DNA of 64,000 nucleotides from Vallicoccus soli (GTDB lineage: Bacteria > Actinomycetota > Actinomycetes > Motilibacterales > Motilibacteraceae), in assembly GCF_003594885.1 (NCBI RefSeq), contig NZ_QZEZ01000005.1, positions 62,001 through 126,000 on the forward strand, written 5' to 3'. This document shows, piece after piece, positions 19,810-29,036 of this stretch (its first letter is position 1; the number at the start of each line of letters is the position of its first letter). A program made the position numbers and the translations under genes. Below the pieces are notes generated by a model. It made no database searches, had not been told where the DNA came from, and saw nothing but the letters and a program-made list of their open reading frames with translations.

Positions 19810-20279
19810 GCCCAGAACCGGAACGCCGTGCCCAGGGCGAGGCCCACGCCGTTGGCCGCGACGTTGTCGGCCAGCGGGCTCGTGAGCCCCAGGACGTAGT
19901 GCGAGAAGCCGAGGCAGGCCAGCGAGATGGCCAGGCCGATCCCGTTGAAGAGGAAGAACAGCGCGTACTCGCGCCGCACCCCCGGGCGGCCGCGGTGGCG
20001 GAACGTCCAGTGCCGGTTGCCGAGGTACGCCACCGTGGTGGCGAGCACGACGGAGACCGTCTTGGACGTCAGCGGGCCCAGGTCGAGCCCGACGCGCAGC
20101 AGGTTGAAGGTGCCGACGTCGACGACGAAGGCGAGCGCGCCCACCGTCCCGAACTTCAGCAGCTCGCGGACCAGGTGGCCCGTGCGGGCCCGGCCCGCGT
20201 CGAGCAGCCGCTGCAGCAGGGCGAGGGGTCCCGCGAGGGTCCCGGCGAGGGGCCCGCGGCGGGTGCTCTGCTCGTGCAC
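19737..20279 (-). CDS. gtrA: GtrA family four-helix membrane protein
   Basis: 180 residues. Four membrane helices in the GtrA pattern, with family hallmarks FGTVGALAFVVDVGTFNLL, the NRHWTF motif after helix 2, NGIGLAISLACLGF and FRFWAYRRWVF near the end. GtrA-like proteins are thought to move polyprenyl-linked sugars across the membrane or assist polysaccharide glycosyltransferases. M. tuberculosis Rv3277, beside purK/purE, is a homologous neighbour. GTG 20279 follows a TAGGCT -10 box by six bases. Its 3' end overlaps the convergent histidine kinase gene by 73 bases. Confidence 0.9.
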   Translation of the reverse strand: MHEQSTRRGPLAGTLAGPLALLQRLLDAGRARTGHLVRELLKFGTVGALAFVVDVGTFNLLRVGLDLGPLTSKTVSVVLATTVAYLGNRHWTFRHRGRPGVRREYALFFLFNGIGLAISLACLGFSHYVLGLTSPLADNVAANGVGLALGTAFRFWAYRRWVFPAVAPELAPEAERSPVA

Positions 20280-20285
20280 CGTACG

Positions 20286-20291
20286 AGCCTA
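20286..20291 (-). promoter_or_regulatory. -10 box (TAGGCT, minus strand) for leaderless gtrA
   Basis: Read on the minus strand, TAGGCT ends six bases before the GTG at 20279. A divergent TACAGT at 20308-20313 on the + strand is a candidate -10 for the acyl-CoA dehydrogenase. Confidence 0.45.
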
Positions 20292-20368
20292 GCCGCCGGG
20301 GCCGTCGTACAGTGCCCACGCCGCCGCGACCCGGCGGGACACCTGCCTGCGACGACGGAGGTAGCGGG

Positions 20369-21547
20369 ATGGACGCGACGACGGGGCTCTCGACCGGGCT
20401 CTCGTACGGGCTGTCGGAGGAGCACGAGGCGCTGCGCAAGACCGTGGAGGAGTTCGCCCGCGAGGTGGTCGCCCCGGTCGCCGCGGAGCACTACGTGCAG
20501 GGCACCTTCCCGTACGACGTGGTGCGCCAGATGGGGCGGATGGGCCTGTTCGGGCTGCCGTTCCCCGAGGAGCACGGGGGGATGGGCGGCGACTACTTCG
20601 CGCTGTGCCTGGCGCTTGAGGAGCTCGCGCGCGTCGACTCGTCCGTCGCGATCACCCTCGAGGCCGCGGTGTCGCTCGGCGCGATGCCGATCCACCGCTT
20701 CGGCACGCCGGAGCAGCGGGAGCGGTGGCTGCCGCGGCTGCTCGCCGGCGACGGGCTGGGCGCGTTCGGGCTCACCGAGCCCGGCGCGGGCTCGGACGCG
20801 TCGATGCTGCGCACCACGGCGCGGCTCGAGGGCGGGGAGTGGGTGATCGACGGCGCCAAGTCGTTCATCACCAACTCGGGCACGGACATCACCGACCTCG
20901 TCACCGTCGCGGCGGTCACCGGCACCGGCCCGGACGGGCGCAAGGAGATCTCCACCGTCGTGGTGCCGAGCGGCACGCCCGGGCTGGCGGTGGCCCCGCC
21001 CTACTCCAAGGTCGGCTGGTGCGCCTCCGACACCCGCGAGCTGGGCCTGGCGGGAGTGCGGGTGCCCGAGGACCACCTGCTGGGGGAGCGCGGGCGCGGC
21101 TACGCGCAGTTCCTGCGCATCCTCGACGAGGGGCGGGTCGCGATCGCGGCGCTGGCGGTGGGCCTCGCGCAGGGCTGCGTCGACGAGTCGGTGCGCTACG
21201 CGAAGGAGCGCGAGGCCTTCGGCCGGCCCATCGGCGGGCACCAGGCCGTGGCGTTCGCCATCGCCGACATGGAGGCGCGCGCGCACACCGCCCGCCTCGC
21301 GTACTACGACGCGGCGGCCCGCATGCTCGCCGGGCGGCCCTTCAAGCGCCAGGCCGCCATCGCCAAGCTCGTCGCCTCCGACGCGGCCATGGACAACGCG
21401 CGCGCCGCCACCCAGGTGCACGGCGGCTACGGCTTCATGAACGACTACGCCGTCGGGCGCTTCTACCGCGACGCGAAGATCCTCGAGGTGGGCGAGGGCA
21501 CGTCCGAGGTGCAGCGCATGCTCATCGCGCGCGACCTGGGCCTCTAG
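20369..21547 (+). CDS. acyl-CoA dehydrogenase
   Basis: 392 residues, FAD flavoprotein of fatty-acid beta-oxidation. The FAD/substrate loop FGLTEPGAGSDAS lies near 130-145, IDGAKSFITNSG follows, then AIAALAVGLAQGCVDESVRY and the QVHGGYGFMNDY motif. The catalytic base is the Glu of LEVGEGTSEVQRMLI, the usual position for short/medium-chain and isovaleryl-type enzymes. ATG 20369 is preferred because GGAGG lies seven bases upstream. The cyclase-family gene starts six bases after the stop, suggesting an operon. Substrate chain length cannot be assigned. Confidence 0.94.
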   Translation: MDATTGLSTGLSYGLSEEHEALRKTVEEFAREVVAPVAAEHYVQGTFPYDVVRQMGRMGLFGLPFPEEHGGMGGDYFALCLALEELARVDSSVAITLEAAVSLGAMPIHRFGTPEQRERWLPRLLAGDGLGAFGLTEPGAGSDASMLRTTARLEGGEWVIDGAKSFITNSGTDITDLVTVAAVTGTGPDGRKEISTVVVPSGTPGLAVAPPYSKVGWCASDTRELGLAGVRVPEDHLLGERGRGYAQFLRILDEGRVAIAALAVGLAQGCVDESVRYAKEREAFGRPIGGHQAVAFAIADMEARAHTARLAYYDAAARMLAGRPFKRQAAIAKLVASDAAMDNARAATQVHGGYGFMNDYAVGRFYRDAKILEVGEGTSEVQRMLIARDLGL

Positions 21548-21553
21548 CCCGCG

Positions 21554-22219
21554 GTGCGCGTCCACCGCGCCGTCGACCTGTCGGTGCCGCTGGGCCCGTC
21601 GACCCAGGTGCTCCCCGGCGACCCGCCGGTGGTGCTGGAGCCGGCGGCGGTGCTGGCGCGCGACGGCTTCAACCTGCTCGCCCTGCGGCTCGGCTCGCAG
21701 TCGGGCACGCACGTCGACGCGCCGCACCACGTGCTCGACGGCGGCGCCCCGGTGGACGCCCTCGACCTGCGGCTGCTCGCCGGGCCGGGGGTCGTCGTCG
21801 ACGCCACGGGCCGGCCGCCGCGCTCGGGCCTCGGGCCGGAGGTCCTCGCGCCGTACGAGGACCGGCTCGGCCCCGGCGTGGTCGTGCTGCTGCGCACGGG
21901 CTGGGACCAGCACTGGGGCACGCCGGCGTACCTCGACCACCCGCACCTCGAGCCGGCGGCCTGCGAGCGGCTGCTGGCCCTCGGCGTCCGCACGGTGCTG
22001 CTCGACGCCCCGAGCATCGACCCCACCCCGCGCGCCGGCGAGGCCCTCGGCCCGCTGCCCTGCCACCACCTCCTGGCCGCGGCGGGCGGGGTGGTGGGGG
22101 AGAACCTGCGCGGGCTCGGCGCGGTCGACTTCGCGCCCTTCGTCGTGTGCCTGCCGCTGCGGCTCGAGGGCGGCGACGGCGCGCCGGTGCGCGCGGTGGC
22201 CCTGGACCTGCGGCCGTGA
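21554..22219 (+). CDS. cyclase-family metal-dependent hydrolase (kynurenine formamidase-like)
   Basis: 221 residues. The family motif HxGTHxDxPxH appears here as SQSGTHVDAPHHVLDGG near 50-66, supplying metal ligands. VVVLLRTGWDQHWG follows, then a late acidic/His segment VLLDAPSIDPTP and LPCHHLLAA. The fold is that of bacterial arylformamidases and isatin hydrolases, which open amide bonds with a metal-bound water. Serine replaces the first His of the motif, so either a different ligand set or a different substrate should be allowed for. Being six bases downstream of an acyl-CoA dehydrogenase gene, it may act in the same catabolic route. Confidence 0.82.
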   Translation: MRVHRAVDLSVPLGPSTQVLPGDPPVVLEPAAVLARDGFNLLALRLGSQSGTHVDAPHHVLDGGAPVDALDLRLLAGPGVVVDATGRPPRSGLGPEVLAPYEDRLGPGVVVLLRTGWDQHWGTPAYLDHPHLEPAACERLLALGVRTVLLDAPSIDPTPRAGEALGPLPCHHLLAAAGGVVGENLRGLGAVDFAPFVVCLPLRLEGGDGAPVRAVALDLRP

Positions 22220-22234
22220 GCGCGGCCCGCCGGG

Positions 22235-24037
22235 TCAGCGGCGGGCCGCGCCCGGGTGGCCCTCAGCGAGGGCGGGGCCGCGCTCGTCCGGGCCGCCGGG
22301 GCGGACCTGCACGTCGCCCCCGACGGGGCTGCCGGCGACCGCGGTCGCGCCGGCCTCCCGGTCGACGGCCCCGTCCCCCTGCCGGTCGCCGCCCTCGAGC
22401 GCCTGCCCGGCGCCGGGCGCCGCCCCCGCGGGGGCGCCGCCGTCGGCGGCCTGCTGCGCCCCCGCCGCGGCCTGCCCGGTGCGCAGCGGCAGCTCGCGCA
22501 GGAAGAGCACGGTGAGGAAGCCGACGAGGGCGAAGGGGGCCGCGGCGAGGAAGGTGGTCTGCAGCGCCTCGTTGAAGCCGACGACGACGGCGGTGTGCAG
22601 CGGCTCGGGCAGGGCCGCGATCTGCGCCGGGCTGCCGAGCGACGGCGCGCCGCCCTGCAGCTGCGACGCGGGGACGCCGGAGGCCGCGAGCTGGGCGGGG
22701 ATCGTGTCGCCGAGGCGGTGGGTCAGCAGGGCGCCGAACGCGGAGACGCCGACCGCGCCGCCGAGGGAGCGCCAGAAGGTGGCGCCGGAGGTGGCCACGC
22801 CGAGGTCCTCGCGGGCGACGGCGTTCTGCGTGGCGAGGACGAGCACCTGCATCGACAGGCCGATGCCGGAGCCGGTGACGAACATGGACGCGCTGACGAG
22901 CCAGAACGAGGTGTCCGGCTCGAGGAGCGAGAGCGAGGCGAGCCCGGCGGCGGCGATGAGCAGGCCGAGGACCGGGAAGAGCTTGTACCGGCCGGTGCGC
23001 ACGATGACCCGCCCGGAGCCGATGGAGGCCAGGAGCAGCCCGACCATGAGCGGGATGGTGTGCAGGCCGGAGGCGGTGGGCGACTGGAGCCGCACGACCT
23101 GCAGGTACTGCGGCAGGTAGATGATCGCGCCGAACATCGCGACGCCGACGACGAGCCCGGCGAGGCTGGTGATGCGGAAGGTGTGGTTGGCGAACAGGTG
23201 CGGCGGCATGATCGGCTCGCTGGTGCGGCGCTCCTGCCGCACGGCGAGGACGAGCAGCGCGACGGCCGCGGCGAGCAGGCCGGCGGTCCAGCCCGAGGCC
23301 CAGGCGAACTCCTTGCCGCCGAGGGACAGCACGAGCAGCAGCGCGCTCACGCTGCCGACGATGAACAGCGCGCCCCACCAGTCCACGGCGGCCTGGCGGC
23401 GGGGGAAGGGGAACTGCAGCGAGCGCTCGGTGACGACGAGGGCGAGGATCCCGATCGGGATGCCGACCCAGAAGCACCAGCGCCACGACAGGTGCTCGAC
23501 GAGGAAGCCGCCGGCCAGCGGGCCCGCGACGGTCGACAGGCCGAAGACGGCCCCGATGTACCCCTGGTAGCGCCCGCGCTCGCGGGGCGTCGTGACGTCG
23601 CCCATGATCGCCTGGGTCATCGCCATGATCCCGCCGACGCCGAGGCCCTGCAGGGCGCGCGAGCCGATGAGCATGCCCATGTCCTGGGCGAAGCCGCTGA
23701 CGAGCGAGCCGACGAGGAAGATCGCGATGGTCGACTGGAAGATGGTCTTCCGGCCGTAGAGGTCGGACAGCTTGCCCCACACCGGCGTCGAGGCGGTCGC
23801 GGCCAGCAGGGTGGCCGAGACGACCCAGGAGAGCTGGTCCTGCCCGCCGAGCTCGCCGACGATGGTCGGCAGGGCGGTGCCGACGATGGTCTGGCTCAGG
23901 GAGGCCACGAGCATCCCGAGCATGAGGCCGGTGAAGACCGTGAGGATCTGCCGGTGGGTCAGCTGCGGCGGCTCCTGCGCGCTCCCGCCCGGCGCCACCG
24001 CCTCCCGCTGCGCGGCCTCGATCGTGCTCTGCGCCAT
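22235..24037 (-). CDS. DHA2 family MFS drug exporter (14 TM, EmrB/QacA type)
   Basis: 600 residues. After a 40-residue soluble N-terminus come 14 membrane helices. The first contains the DHA2 signature [13 protein letters not shown], and motif [14 protein letters not shown] lies between helices 2 and 3. Motif C-like [20 protein letters not shown] is also visible. This is a proton-driven exporter of toxic or amphipathic compounds. The last 90 residues are a hydrophilic Ala/Gly/Asp-rich tail. ATG 24037 is preferred because a GGGGAG sequence precedes it and the longer N-terminus is Arg/Gly-rich. No adjacent TetR or MarR regulator is present, which is unusual for this class. Confidence 0.93.
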   Translation of the reverse strand: MAQSTIEAAQREAVAPGGSAQEPPQLTHRQILTVFTGLMLGMLVASLSQTIVGTALPTIVGELGGQDQLSWVVSATLLAATASTPVWGKLSDLYGRKTIFQSTIAIFLVGSLVSGFAQDMGMLIGSRALQGLGVGGIMAMTQAIMGDVTTPRERGRYQGYIGAVFGLSTVAGPLAGGFLVEHLSWRWCFWVGIPIGILALVVTERSLQFPFPRRQAAVDWWGALFIVGSVSALLLVLSLGGKEFAWASGWTAGLLAAAVALLVLAVRQERRTSEPIMPPHLFANHTFRITSLAGLVVGVAMFGAIIYLPQYLQVVRLQSPTASGLHTIPLMVGLLLASIGSGRVIVRTGRYKLFPVLGLLIAAAGLASLSLLEPDTSFWLVSASMFVTGSGIGLSMQVLVLATQNAVAREDLGVATSGATFWRSLGGAVGVSAFGALLTHRLGDTIPAQLAASGVPASQLQGGAPSLGSPAQIAALPEPLHTAVVVGFNEALQTTFLAAAPFALVGFLTVLFLRELPLRTGQAAAGAQQAADGGAPAGAAPGAGQALEGGDRQGDGAVDREAGATAVAGSPVGGDVQVRPGGPDERGPALAEGHPGAARR

Positions 24038-24146
24038 GTGCGGCGGCTCCCCTCGTCGTCGTCCCCGTGCGCCCCGCGGCCCGGTTCGTTGCATGCAGCA
24101 ACCACGCGACCGTACCCGTTGTTCCGGGGCCGGCGCACGCGGTCGC

Positions 24147-24152
24147 TAGGGT
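24147..24152 (+). promoter_or_regulatory. -10 box (TAGGGT) for leaderless purK
   Basis: TAGGGT ends eight bases before the GTG at 24161. There is no Shine-Dalgarno sequence before the GTG. Confidence 0.5.
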
Positions 24153-24160
24153 GTCGCCCC

Positions 24161-25324
24161 GTGGGCTTCCCGGTCGTCGGTGTCGTAGGCGGGGGCCAGC
24201 TGGCCCGGATGATGCAGCCGGCGGCGGTGGCGCTCGGCGTGCGGCTGCGGGTCCTCGCGGACCGCGCGGACGACAGCGCCGCGCAGGTGGTGCCGGACAC
24301 CGTCGTCGGCGACTACCGCGACCTCGACGTGCTCCGCCGCTTCGTCGACGGCGTCGACGTGCTCACCGTCGAGCACGAGCACGTCCCCACGGGGCACCTG
24401 AGCGCGCTGGAGGCCGAGGGGGTCCCGGTGCGGCCGGGGCCGGGGGCGCTCGTGCACGCCCAGGACAAGGGCGTGATGCGCGAGGCCCTGAGCGCGAGCG
24501 GCGTCCCCTGCCCGCGCTGGGCGCTGCTGCCGGGGACGTACGACGACGCCCGGGCCGCGCTGGAGGCGTTCGCCGGGGCGGGGGAGTGGCCGGTCGTCGT
24601 CAAGACCCGCCGGGGCGGCTACGACGGCAAGGGCGTCTGGGTCGTCGGCTCCCTCGCCGACGCCGAGGACCTGCTGCGCAGCCCCGCGCTGGCCGACCCC
24701 GGCCTGCTCGTCGAGGAGAAGGTGCCGTTCACGCGCGAGCTGGCCGCGCTCGTCGCGCGCAGCCCGCACGGCCAGGCGGTCGCCTACCCGGTCGTCGAGA
24801 CGCTGCAGGTCGACGGGGTGTGCCGCGAGGCGCTCGCCCCGGCCCGCATCGACGAGGAGCACGCGGTCGAGGCCCAGCGCGCGGCCCTGCGCATCGCCGG
24901 CGACCTCGGCGTCACCGGCGTCCTGGCCGTCGAGCTCTTCGACACCCCGGGCGGGGTGCTCGTCAACGAGCTCGCGATGCGCCCGCACAACTCGGGCCAC
25001 TGGAGCATCGACGGCGCGGTGACCAGCCAGTTCGAGAACCACCTGCGGGCGGTGCTCGACCTGCCGCTCGGGTCGCCGGCGGCGAAGGCGCCCACCCTCA
25101 TGGTCAACGTGCTCGGCGGCGCGTTCGAGGAGATGTACAGCGCCTACCGGCACGTCATGGCGCGCGACCCCGGGGTGAAGGTCCACCTCTACGGCAAGCA
25201 GGTGCGCCCCGGGCGCAAGGTCGGGCACGTCAACGTCCTGCGCGCCCCCGGCGAGGCGCTCGAGGACCTCTACGAGCGCGGCCGGCACGCCGCCGGCTAC
25301 CTGAGGGGGGACGTCGTCGCATGA
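24161..25324 (+). CDS. purK: N5-carboxyaminoimidazole ribonucleotide synthase
   Basis: 387 residues. An ATP-grasp enzyme of purine synthesis that carboxylates AIR with bicarbonate and [20 protein letters not shown] is the N-terminal dinucleotide-like fold. The ATP-grasp core holds [36 protein letters not shown] and [18 protein letters not shown] with the metal-binding Glu and Asn. GTG 24161 gives the canonical N-terminus. The last codon overlaps the purE start (ATGA), so the two genes, which act in consecutive steps, are translationally coupled. Confidence 0.96.
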   Translation: MGFPVVGVVGGGQLARMMQPAAVALGVRLRVLADRADDSAAQVVPDTVVGDYRDLDVLRRFVDGVDVLTVEHEHVPTGHLSALEAEGVPVRPGPGALVHAQDKGVMREALSASGVPCPRWALLPGTYDDARAALEAFAGAGEWPVVVKTRRGGYDGKGVWVVGSLADAEDLLRSPALADPGLLVEEKVPFTRELAALVARSPHGQAVAYPVVETLQVDGVCREALAPARIDEEHAVEAQRAALRIAGDLGVTGVLAVELFDTPGGVLVNELAMRPHNSGHWSIDGAVTSQFENHLRAVLDLPLGSPAAKAPTLMVNVLGGAFEEMYSAYRHVMARDPGVKVHLYGKQVRPGRKVGHVNVLRAPGEALEDLYERGRHAAGYLRGDVVA

Positions 25325-25821
25325 CCGCGCCGCTCGTCGGGGTCGTCATGGGCTCCGACTCCGACTGGTCCGTCATGGAGGCGGCCTCGCAGGCCCTCGA
25401 CGAGTTCGGGGTGCCGCACGAGGTCGACGTCGTCTCGGCGCACCGCATGCCGCTCGCCATGGTCGAGTACGGCTCCTCGGCCGCCGCCCGCGGCCTGCGC
25501 GCGATCGTGGCCGGCGCCGGCGGCGCCGCCCACCTGCCGGGGATGCTCGCCGCGGTCACGCCGCTGCCCGTCATCGGCGTCCCCGTGCCGCTGAGGCACC
25601 TCGACGGGCTCGACTCGCTGCTGTCCATCGTGCAGATGCCCGCGGGCGTCCCGGTCGCGACGGTGTCCGTGGGCGGCGCCCGCAACGCGGGCCTGCTGGC
25701 CGTGCGGGTCCTCGCCGCCGCCGACCCGGCCCTGCGCCAGCGCATGGAGCGGTTCCAGGACGGGCTGCGCGAGGCCGCCGAGGCCAAGGGCCGCGCCCTG
25801 CGCGAGCGCACCGCCCGCTGA
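25321..25821 (+). CDS. purE: N5-carboxyaminoimidazole ribonucleotide mutase
   Basis: 166 residues, class I Pur[12 protein letters not shown] is the phosphate-binding signature, then VVSAHRMP with the catalytic His, [15 protein letters not shown] and [17 protein letters not shown]. It converts N5-CAIR from PurK to CAIR. The start ATG overlaps the purK stop by four bases. The gene is followed by three 22-bp repeat units and then the DUF2243 gene. Confidence 0.97.
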   Translation: MTAPLVGVVMGSDSDWSVMEAASQALDEFGVPHEVDVVSAHRMPLAMVEYGSSAAARGLRAIVAGAGGAAHLPGMLAAVTPLPVIGVPVPLRHLDGLDSLLSIVQMPAGVPVATVSVGGARNAGLLAVRVLAAADPALRQRMERFQDGLREAAEAKGRALRERTAR

Positions 25822-25856
25822 CCCCGCCCCCGCCCATCGCCGCCCCACCCGGCCGC

Positions 25857-25922
25857 GATCATGCACCTCCCCGGCGGTGATCCTGCACCTCCCCGGCGCT
25901 GAGCCTGCAGCGCCCGGCGCCC
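25857..25922 (+). repeat. 22-bp GATCATGC repeat array B, downstream of purE
   Basis: Three units at 25857, 25879 and 25901, 22 bases apart. The cores decay with distance from purE: GATCATGC, GATCCTGC, GAGCCTGC. The polarity is again away from the stop codon of the upstream + strand gene. Confidence 0.85.
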
Positions 25923-25981
25923 GGGGGGATGGGCCCGCGCGCACGGGGTAGCGACCCCGGGACGAGGGCGGGAGGCATCGC

Positions 25982-26449
25982 ATGGCCGTACGGCCGCAGG
26001 AGCGCACGGGCACGCTCGAGCGCGGCCGGTCCGTGCTCGCCACGGCGCTGCTCGGCATCGGGCTCATGGCGGCGGTCGACGAGATCGTCTTCCACCAGCT
26101 GCTGGGCTGGCACCACTTCTACGACCGCTCCACGGCCCCGGTCGCGCTGCTCTCCGACGGGCTGCTGCACGCCGTGGAGCTCGTGCTCGTCGTCGGCGGC
26201 GGGTTCCTGTGGGCCGACCTGCGGCGCCGTCGTGCGCTCGCGCCGCGCTCGGCCTGGGCGGGGCTGCTGCTCGGCGCCGGCGGCTTCCAGCTCTTCGACG
26301 GCCTCGTGGACCACAAGGTGCTGCGGGTGCACCAGGTCCGCTACGGCGTCGACCTGCTGCCGTACGACCTCGCCTGGAACGGCGCCGGCCTCGTCCTGCT
26401 GCTCGCCGGCGCCGGGCTCGCGCTGCGCGCCCGCCGCGGCCGTCCCTGA
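25982..26449 (+). CDS. DUF2243 family membrane protein
   Basis: 155 residues with four predicted membrane helices. DEIVFHQLLGWHHFYD near 34-49 and FDGLVDHKVLRVHQVRYG near 105-122 each contain conserved histidines that look like potential metal ligands, as in DUF2243 proteins. The function is not known. It is followed one base later by a CtaG-type gene, the usual company for this family, which suggests a role in copper or haem-copper oxidase biogenesis. The ATG at 25982 follows GGGAGG by five bases. Confidence 0.85.
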   Translation: MAVRPQERTGTLERGRSVLATALLGIGLMAAVDEIVFHQLLGWHHFYDRSTAPVALLSDGLLHAVELVLVVGGGFLWADLRRRRALAPRSAWAGLLLGAGGFQLFDGLVDHKVLRVHQVRYGVDLLPYDLAWNGAGLVLLLAGAGLALRARRGRP

Positions 26450-26450
26450 G

Positions 26451-27452
26451 GTGGGCGGGCACGCGGCCCACCTCGCGGGCGCGGCCGCCTGGCTGCCCGC
26501 GGTCGCCGTGGTCGCCGTCCCCCTGGCCGCGTACGCCGTCCTCGTCGCGCGCCGCCGCCGGCGGCTCGGGCGGGGCTGGAGCCGGTGGCGCACCGCGAGC
26601 CTGGTGGCCGGCCTGCTCCTCGTCGCGGCCGCGGTCGCGCCGCCCCTGGCGCGGGCCGCGCACGAGGACCTGCGCGGGCACATGGTGCAGCACCTGCTCC
26701 TCGGCATGTACGCACCGCTCGGGCTCGTCCTCGCCGCCCCCGTCACGCTGCTGCTCGGGGCGTCCCCGCCGCGGACGGGCCGGCGGGTCACCGCGGTCCT
26801 GCGCCGCCGCCCGGTGCACGTGCTGGCCCACCCGGTGACCGCCGCGGTGCTCGACATCGGCGCGCTGCACGTGCTCTACCTGACCCCGCTGCACGCGCTG
26901 GCCCAGCGCTCACCGCTGGTGCACGGCCTCGTGGCGGTCCACCTGCTCGTCGCCGGCTGCCTCTTCACCTGGGCGGTCGCCGGGCCGGACCCCGCGCCGC
27001 GCCGCCCCGGCCTCGCCGTGCGGCTGGGCGTGCTCGTGCTGGCCGGGGCCGCGCACGCGCACCTGGCCAAGCTGCTCCACGCCCGCGCGGGCGACCTCGC
27101 CGCGGGGTGGGGGACGAGCGTCGCGGACGTCGAGGCGGCCGCGCAGTGGATGTACTACGGCGGGGACGGCGCCGAGGTGCTGCTCGCGGTGGCGCTGTGC
27201 GCCGCGTGGTACCGCCGGGGCGCTCAGCCGGCGAGGCGGGGCCACTCCATGGCCGGGCAGGTGTCCATGACGACGTCGAGCCCGGCGGCGCGCGCCCGCT
27301 CGGCGGCGGCCTCGTCGACGACGCCGAGCTGGAGCCAGACGCCGCGCGCCCCGAGGGCCACCGCCTCGTCGACGACGGCGCCGGCGAGCTCGGAGCGCAC
27401 GAACACGTCGACCACGTCGACGGGGAACGGCACGTCCGCGAGCGAGGCGTAG
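26451..27452 (+). CDS. CtaG-like (caa3-type) cytochrome oxidase assembly membrane protein
   Basis: 333 residues as read. About seven membrane helices with the CtaG (PF09678-type) pattern: AHEDLRGHMVQHLLLGMYAPL, LHVLYLTPLHAL and VAVHLLVAGCLFTWAVAGPDP, then HAHLAKLLHAR and DVEAAAQWMYYGGDGAEVLLA. His-rich helices suggest copper binding in oxidase assembly. The fold ends near AAWYRRG (about position 27220). The remaining 76 codons run antisense through the convergent CoA-binding gene and give a Ser/Thr/Ala-rich stretch with no family character. Either the protein has an unusual tail or a stop was lost. GTG 26451 follows the DUF2243 stop by one base. Confidence 0.82.
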   Translation: MGGHAAHLAGAAAWLPAVAVVAVPLAAYAVLVARRRRRLGRGWSRWRTASLVAGLLLVAAAVAPPLARAAHEDLRGHMVQHLLLGMYAPLGLVLAAPVTLLLGASPPRTGRRVTAVLRRRPVHVLAHPVTAAVLDIGALHVLYLTPLHALAQRSPLVHGLVAVHLLVAGCLFTWAVAGPDPAPRRPGLAVRLGVLVLAGAAHAHLAKLLHARAGDLAAGWGTSVADVEAAAQWMYYGGDGAEVLLAVALCAAWYRRGAQPARRGHSMAGQVSMTTSSPAARARSAAASSTTPSWSQTPRAPRATASSTTAPASSERTNTSTTSTGNGTSASEA

Positions 27453-27637
27453 CCCTGCTCGCCGTGCACCTCCTCCGCCCGCGGGTGCACCGGCACGACC
27501 CGCTTGCCGTGCTCCTGGAGCAGCCGCGCGATGCGGTGCGCGACCCGGGCCGGGTTGGCGGACAGGCCCACCACGGCCCAGGTCTGCGTCTCCTCCAGGA
27601 GGCGCCGGACCGTGGCGGGCTCCGCCCAGCGGCTCAT
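27224..27637 (-). CDS. CoA-binding domain protein (YccU-like)
   Basis: 137 residues, a single Rossmann CoA-binding domain. AVVGLSANPARVAHRIARLL near 21-40 is the nucleotide-binding loop and helix. VVPVHPRAEEVHGEQGY follows, then VDVVDVFVRSE, GARGVWLQLGVVDEAA and the closing VMDTCPAMEW with the family-conserved Cys and Pro. Function in the cell is not established. It is 28 bases upstream of the end of the ugd reading direction on the same strand, and its 3' end is overlapped for 229 bases by the convergent CtaG reading frame. Confidence 0.9.
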   Translation of the reverse strand: MSRWAEPATVRRLLEETQTWAVVGLSANPARVAHRIARLLQEHGKRVVPVHPRAEEVHGEQGYASLADVPFPVDVVDVFVRSELAGAVVDEAVALGARGVWLQLGVVDEAAAERARAAGLDVVMDTCPAMEWPRLAG

Positions 27638-27665
27638 GCTGCCGCCGCCCTCATCGCGGCCGCCC

Positions 27666-28979
27666 TCAGGGCCGGCCGAGGCTGCGGTAGGTCCAGCCCG
27701 CGTCGCGCCAGCGGGCCGGGTCGAGCGCGTTGCGGGCGTCGATGATGCGCCGCTGCGCCACGACGCCCTCGAGGGCGGAGGGGTCCATCTGCGTGAACTC
27801 CGCCCACTCCGTGAGCAGCAGGACGACGTCGGCCCCGGTGGCGGCCTCCACGGCGGACTCCGCGTAGCCGAGGGTCGGGAAGACCGCCCGGGCGGTGCCG
27901 TTCGCCTTGGGGTCGTACACGGTGACCGCCGCGCCCTGCAGCTGCAGCTGCCCGGCCACGTTGAGGGCCGGGGAGTCGCGCACGTCGTCGCTGTTGGGCT
28001 TGAACGCCGCGCCGAGCACGCCGATGCGGGTGCCGAGCACCGAGCCGCCGAGGACCTCGCGGGCGAGGTCGACGACCCGCCCGCGCCGGCGCATGTTGAT
28101 CGCGTCGACCTCGCGCAGGAAGGTCACCGCCTGGTCCACGCCGAGCTCGCCGGCGCGGGCCATGAAGGCGCGGATGTCCTTGGGCAGGCAGCCGCCGCCG
28201 AAGCCGAGGCCGGCGTTGAGGAAGCGCCGCCCGATCCGGGCGTCGTGCCCGATGGCGTCGGCCAGCATCGTCACGTCGGCGCCGGTGGCCTCGCAGATCT
28301 CGGCCATGGCGTTGATGAAGGAGATCTTGGTGGCGAGGAACGAGTTCGCCGCGACCTTCACGAGCTCCGCGGTCGGGAAGTCGGTGACGAGGAACGGCGT
28401 GCCCGCCGCGATGGCGGTGGCGTAGACCTCGCGCAGCACCTTCTCCGCGCGCTCGGACGCCACGCCCACGACGAGCCGGTCCGGGCGCAGGGTGTCCTCG
28501 ACGGCGAAGCCCTCGCGCAGGAACTCCGGGTTCCACGCCAGCTCCACCTGGTCGGAGGGGGCGAGCTCGGCGAGCCGGGCCGCCAGGCGCTGCGCGGTGC
28601 CCACCGGGACGGTGGACTTGCCCACGACGAGCGCCTCGCGGTCCAGGTGCGGGGCGAGGGACTCGATGACCGAGTCGACGAAGCGCAGGTCGGCCGCGTG
28701 CTCGCCCTTGCGCTGCGGGGTGCCGACGCACACGAAGTGCACGTCGCCGAACGCCGCGGCCTCCTCGGCCGAGGTCGTGAAGCGCAGCGCGCCCGAGGCG
28801 ACGTGCTTCTGCAGGAGCGGCTCGAGGTCGGGCTCGTAGAACGGCACCCGGCCCTCGCGCAGCGAGGCGACCTTGGCCTCGTCCACGTCGACGCCGAGCA
28901 CCTCGAAGCCGAGCTCGGCCATGCAGGCGGCGTGGGTGGCCCCGAGGTAGCCGGTGCCGAAGACGGTCATGCGGGTCAT
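27666..28979 (-). CDS. ugd: UDP-glucose 6-dehydrogenase
   Basis: 437 residues. The NAD fold begins TVFGTGYLGATHAACMAE. The central domain has ELAWNPEFLREGFAVED, the lysine region KVAANSFLATKISFINAMA and the catalytic cysteine in GFGGGCLPKDIRA. The C-terminal UDP-binding domain has GAAFKPNSDDVRDSPAL. It oxidises UDP-glucose to UDP-glucuronate in two steps, a precursor for acidic polysaccharides such as those of the 41-64 kb locus. A TAACCT -10 box lies eight bases before the ATG. A second ATG three codons in is an alternative. A distinct nucleotide-sugar dehydrogenase is encoded at 50-51 kb. Confidence 0.95.
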   Translation of the reverse strand: MTRMTVFGTGYLGATHAACMAELGFEVLGVDVDEAKVASLREGRVPFYEPDLEPLLQKHVASGALRFTTSAEEAAAFGDVHFVCVGTPQRKGEHAADLRFVDSVIESLAPHLDREALVVGKSTVPVGTAQRLAARLAELAPSDQVELAWNPEFLREGFAVEDTLRPDRLVVGVASERAEKVLREVYATAIAAGTPFLVTDFPTAELVKVAANSFLATKISFINAMAEICEATGADVTMLADAIGHDARIGRRFLNAGLGFGGGCLPKDIRAFMARAGELGVDQAVTFLREVDAINMRRRGRVVDLAREVLGGSVLGTRIGVLGAAFKPNSDDVRDSPALNVAGQLQLQGAAVTVYDPKANGTARAVFPTLGYAESAVEAATGADVVLLLTEWAEFTQMDPSALEGVVAQRRIIDARNALDPARWRDAGWTYRSLGRP

Positions 28980-28987
28980 GGGCGCAG

Positions 28988-28993
28988 AGGTTA
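28988..28993 (-). promoter_or_regulatory. -10 box (TAACCT, minus strand) for ugd
   Basis: TAACCT on the minus strand ends eight bases before the ATG at 28979. It lies 44 bases from the palindrome upstream of the divergent acyl-CoA dehydrogenase. Confidence 0.45.
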
Positions 28994-29036
28994 GCCGTTC
29001 CCGGCCGCACGCCGGGTGGCGTCCGCTCGCCCGGTG

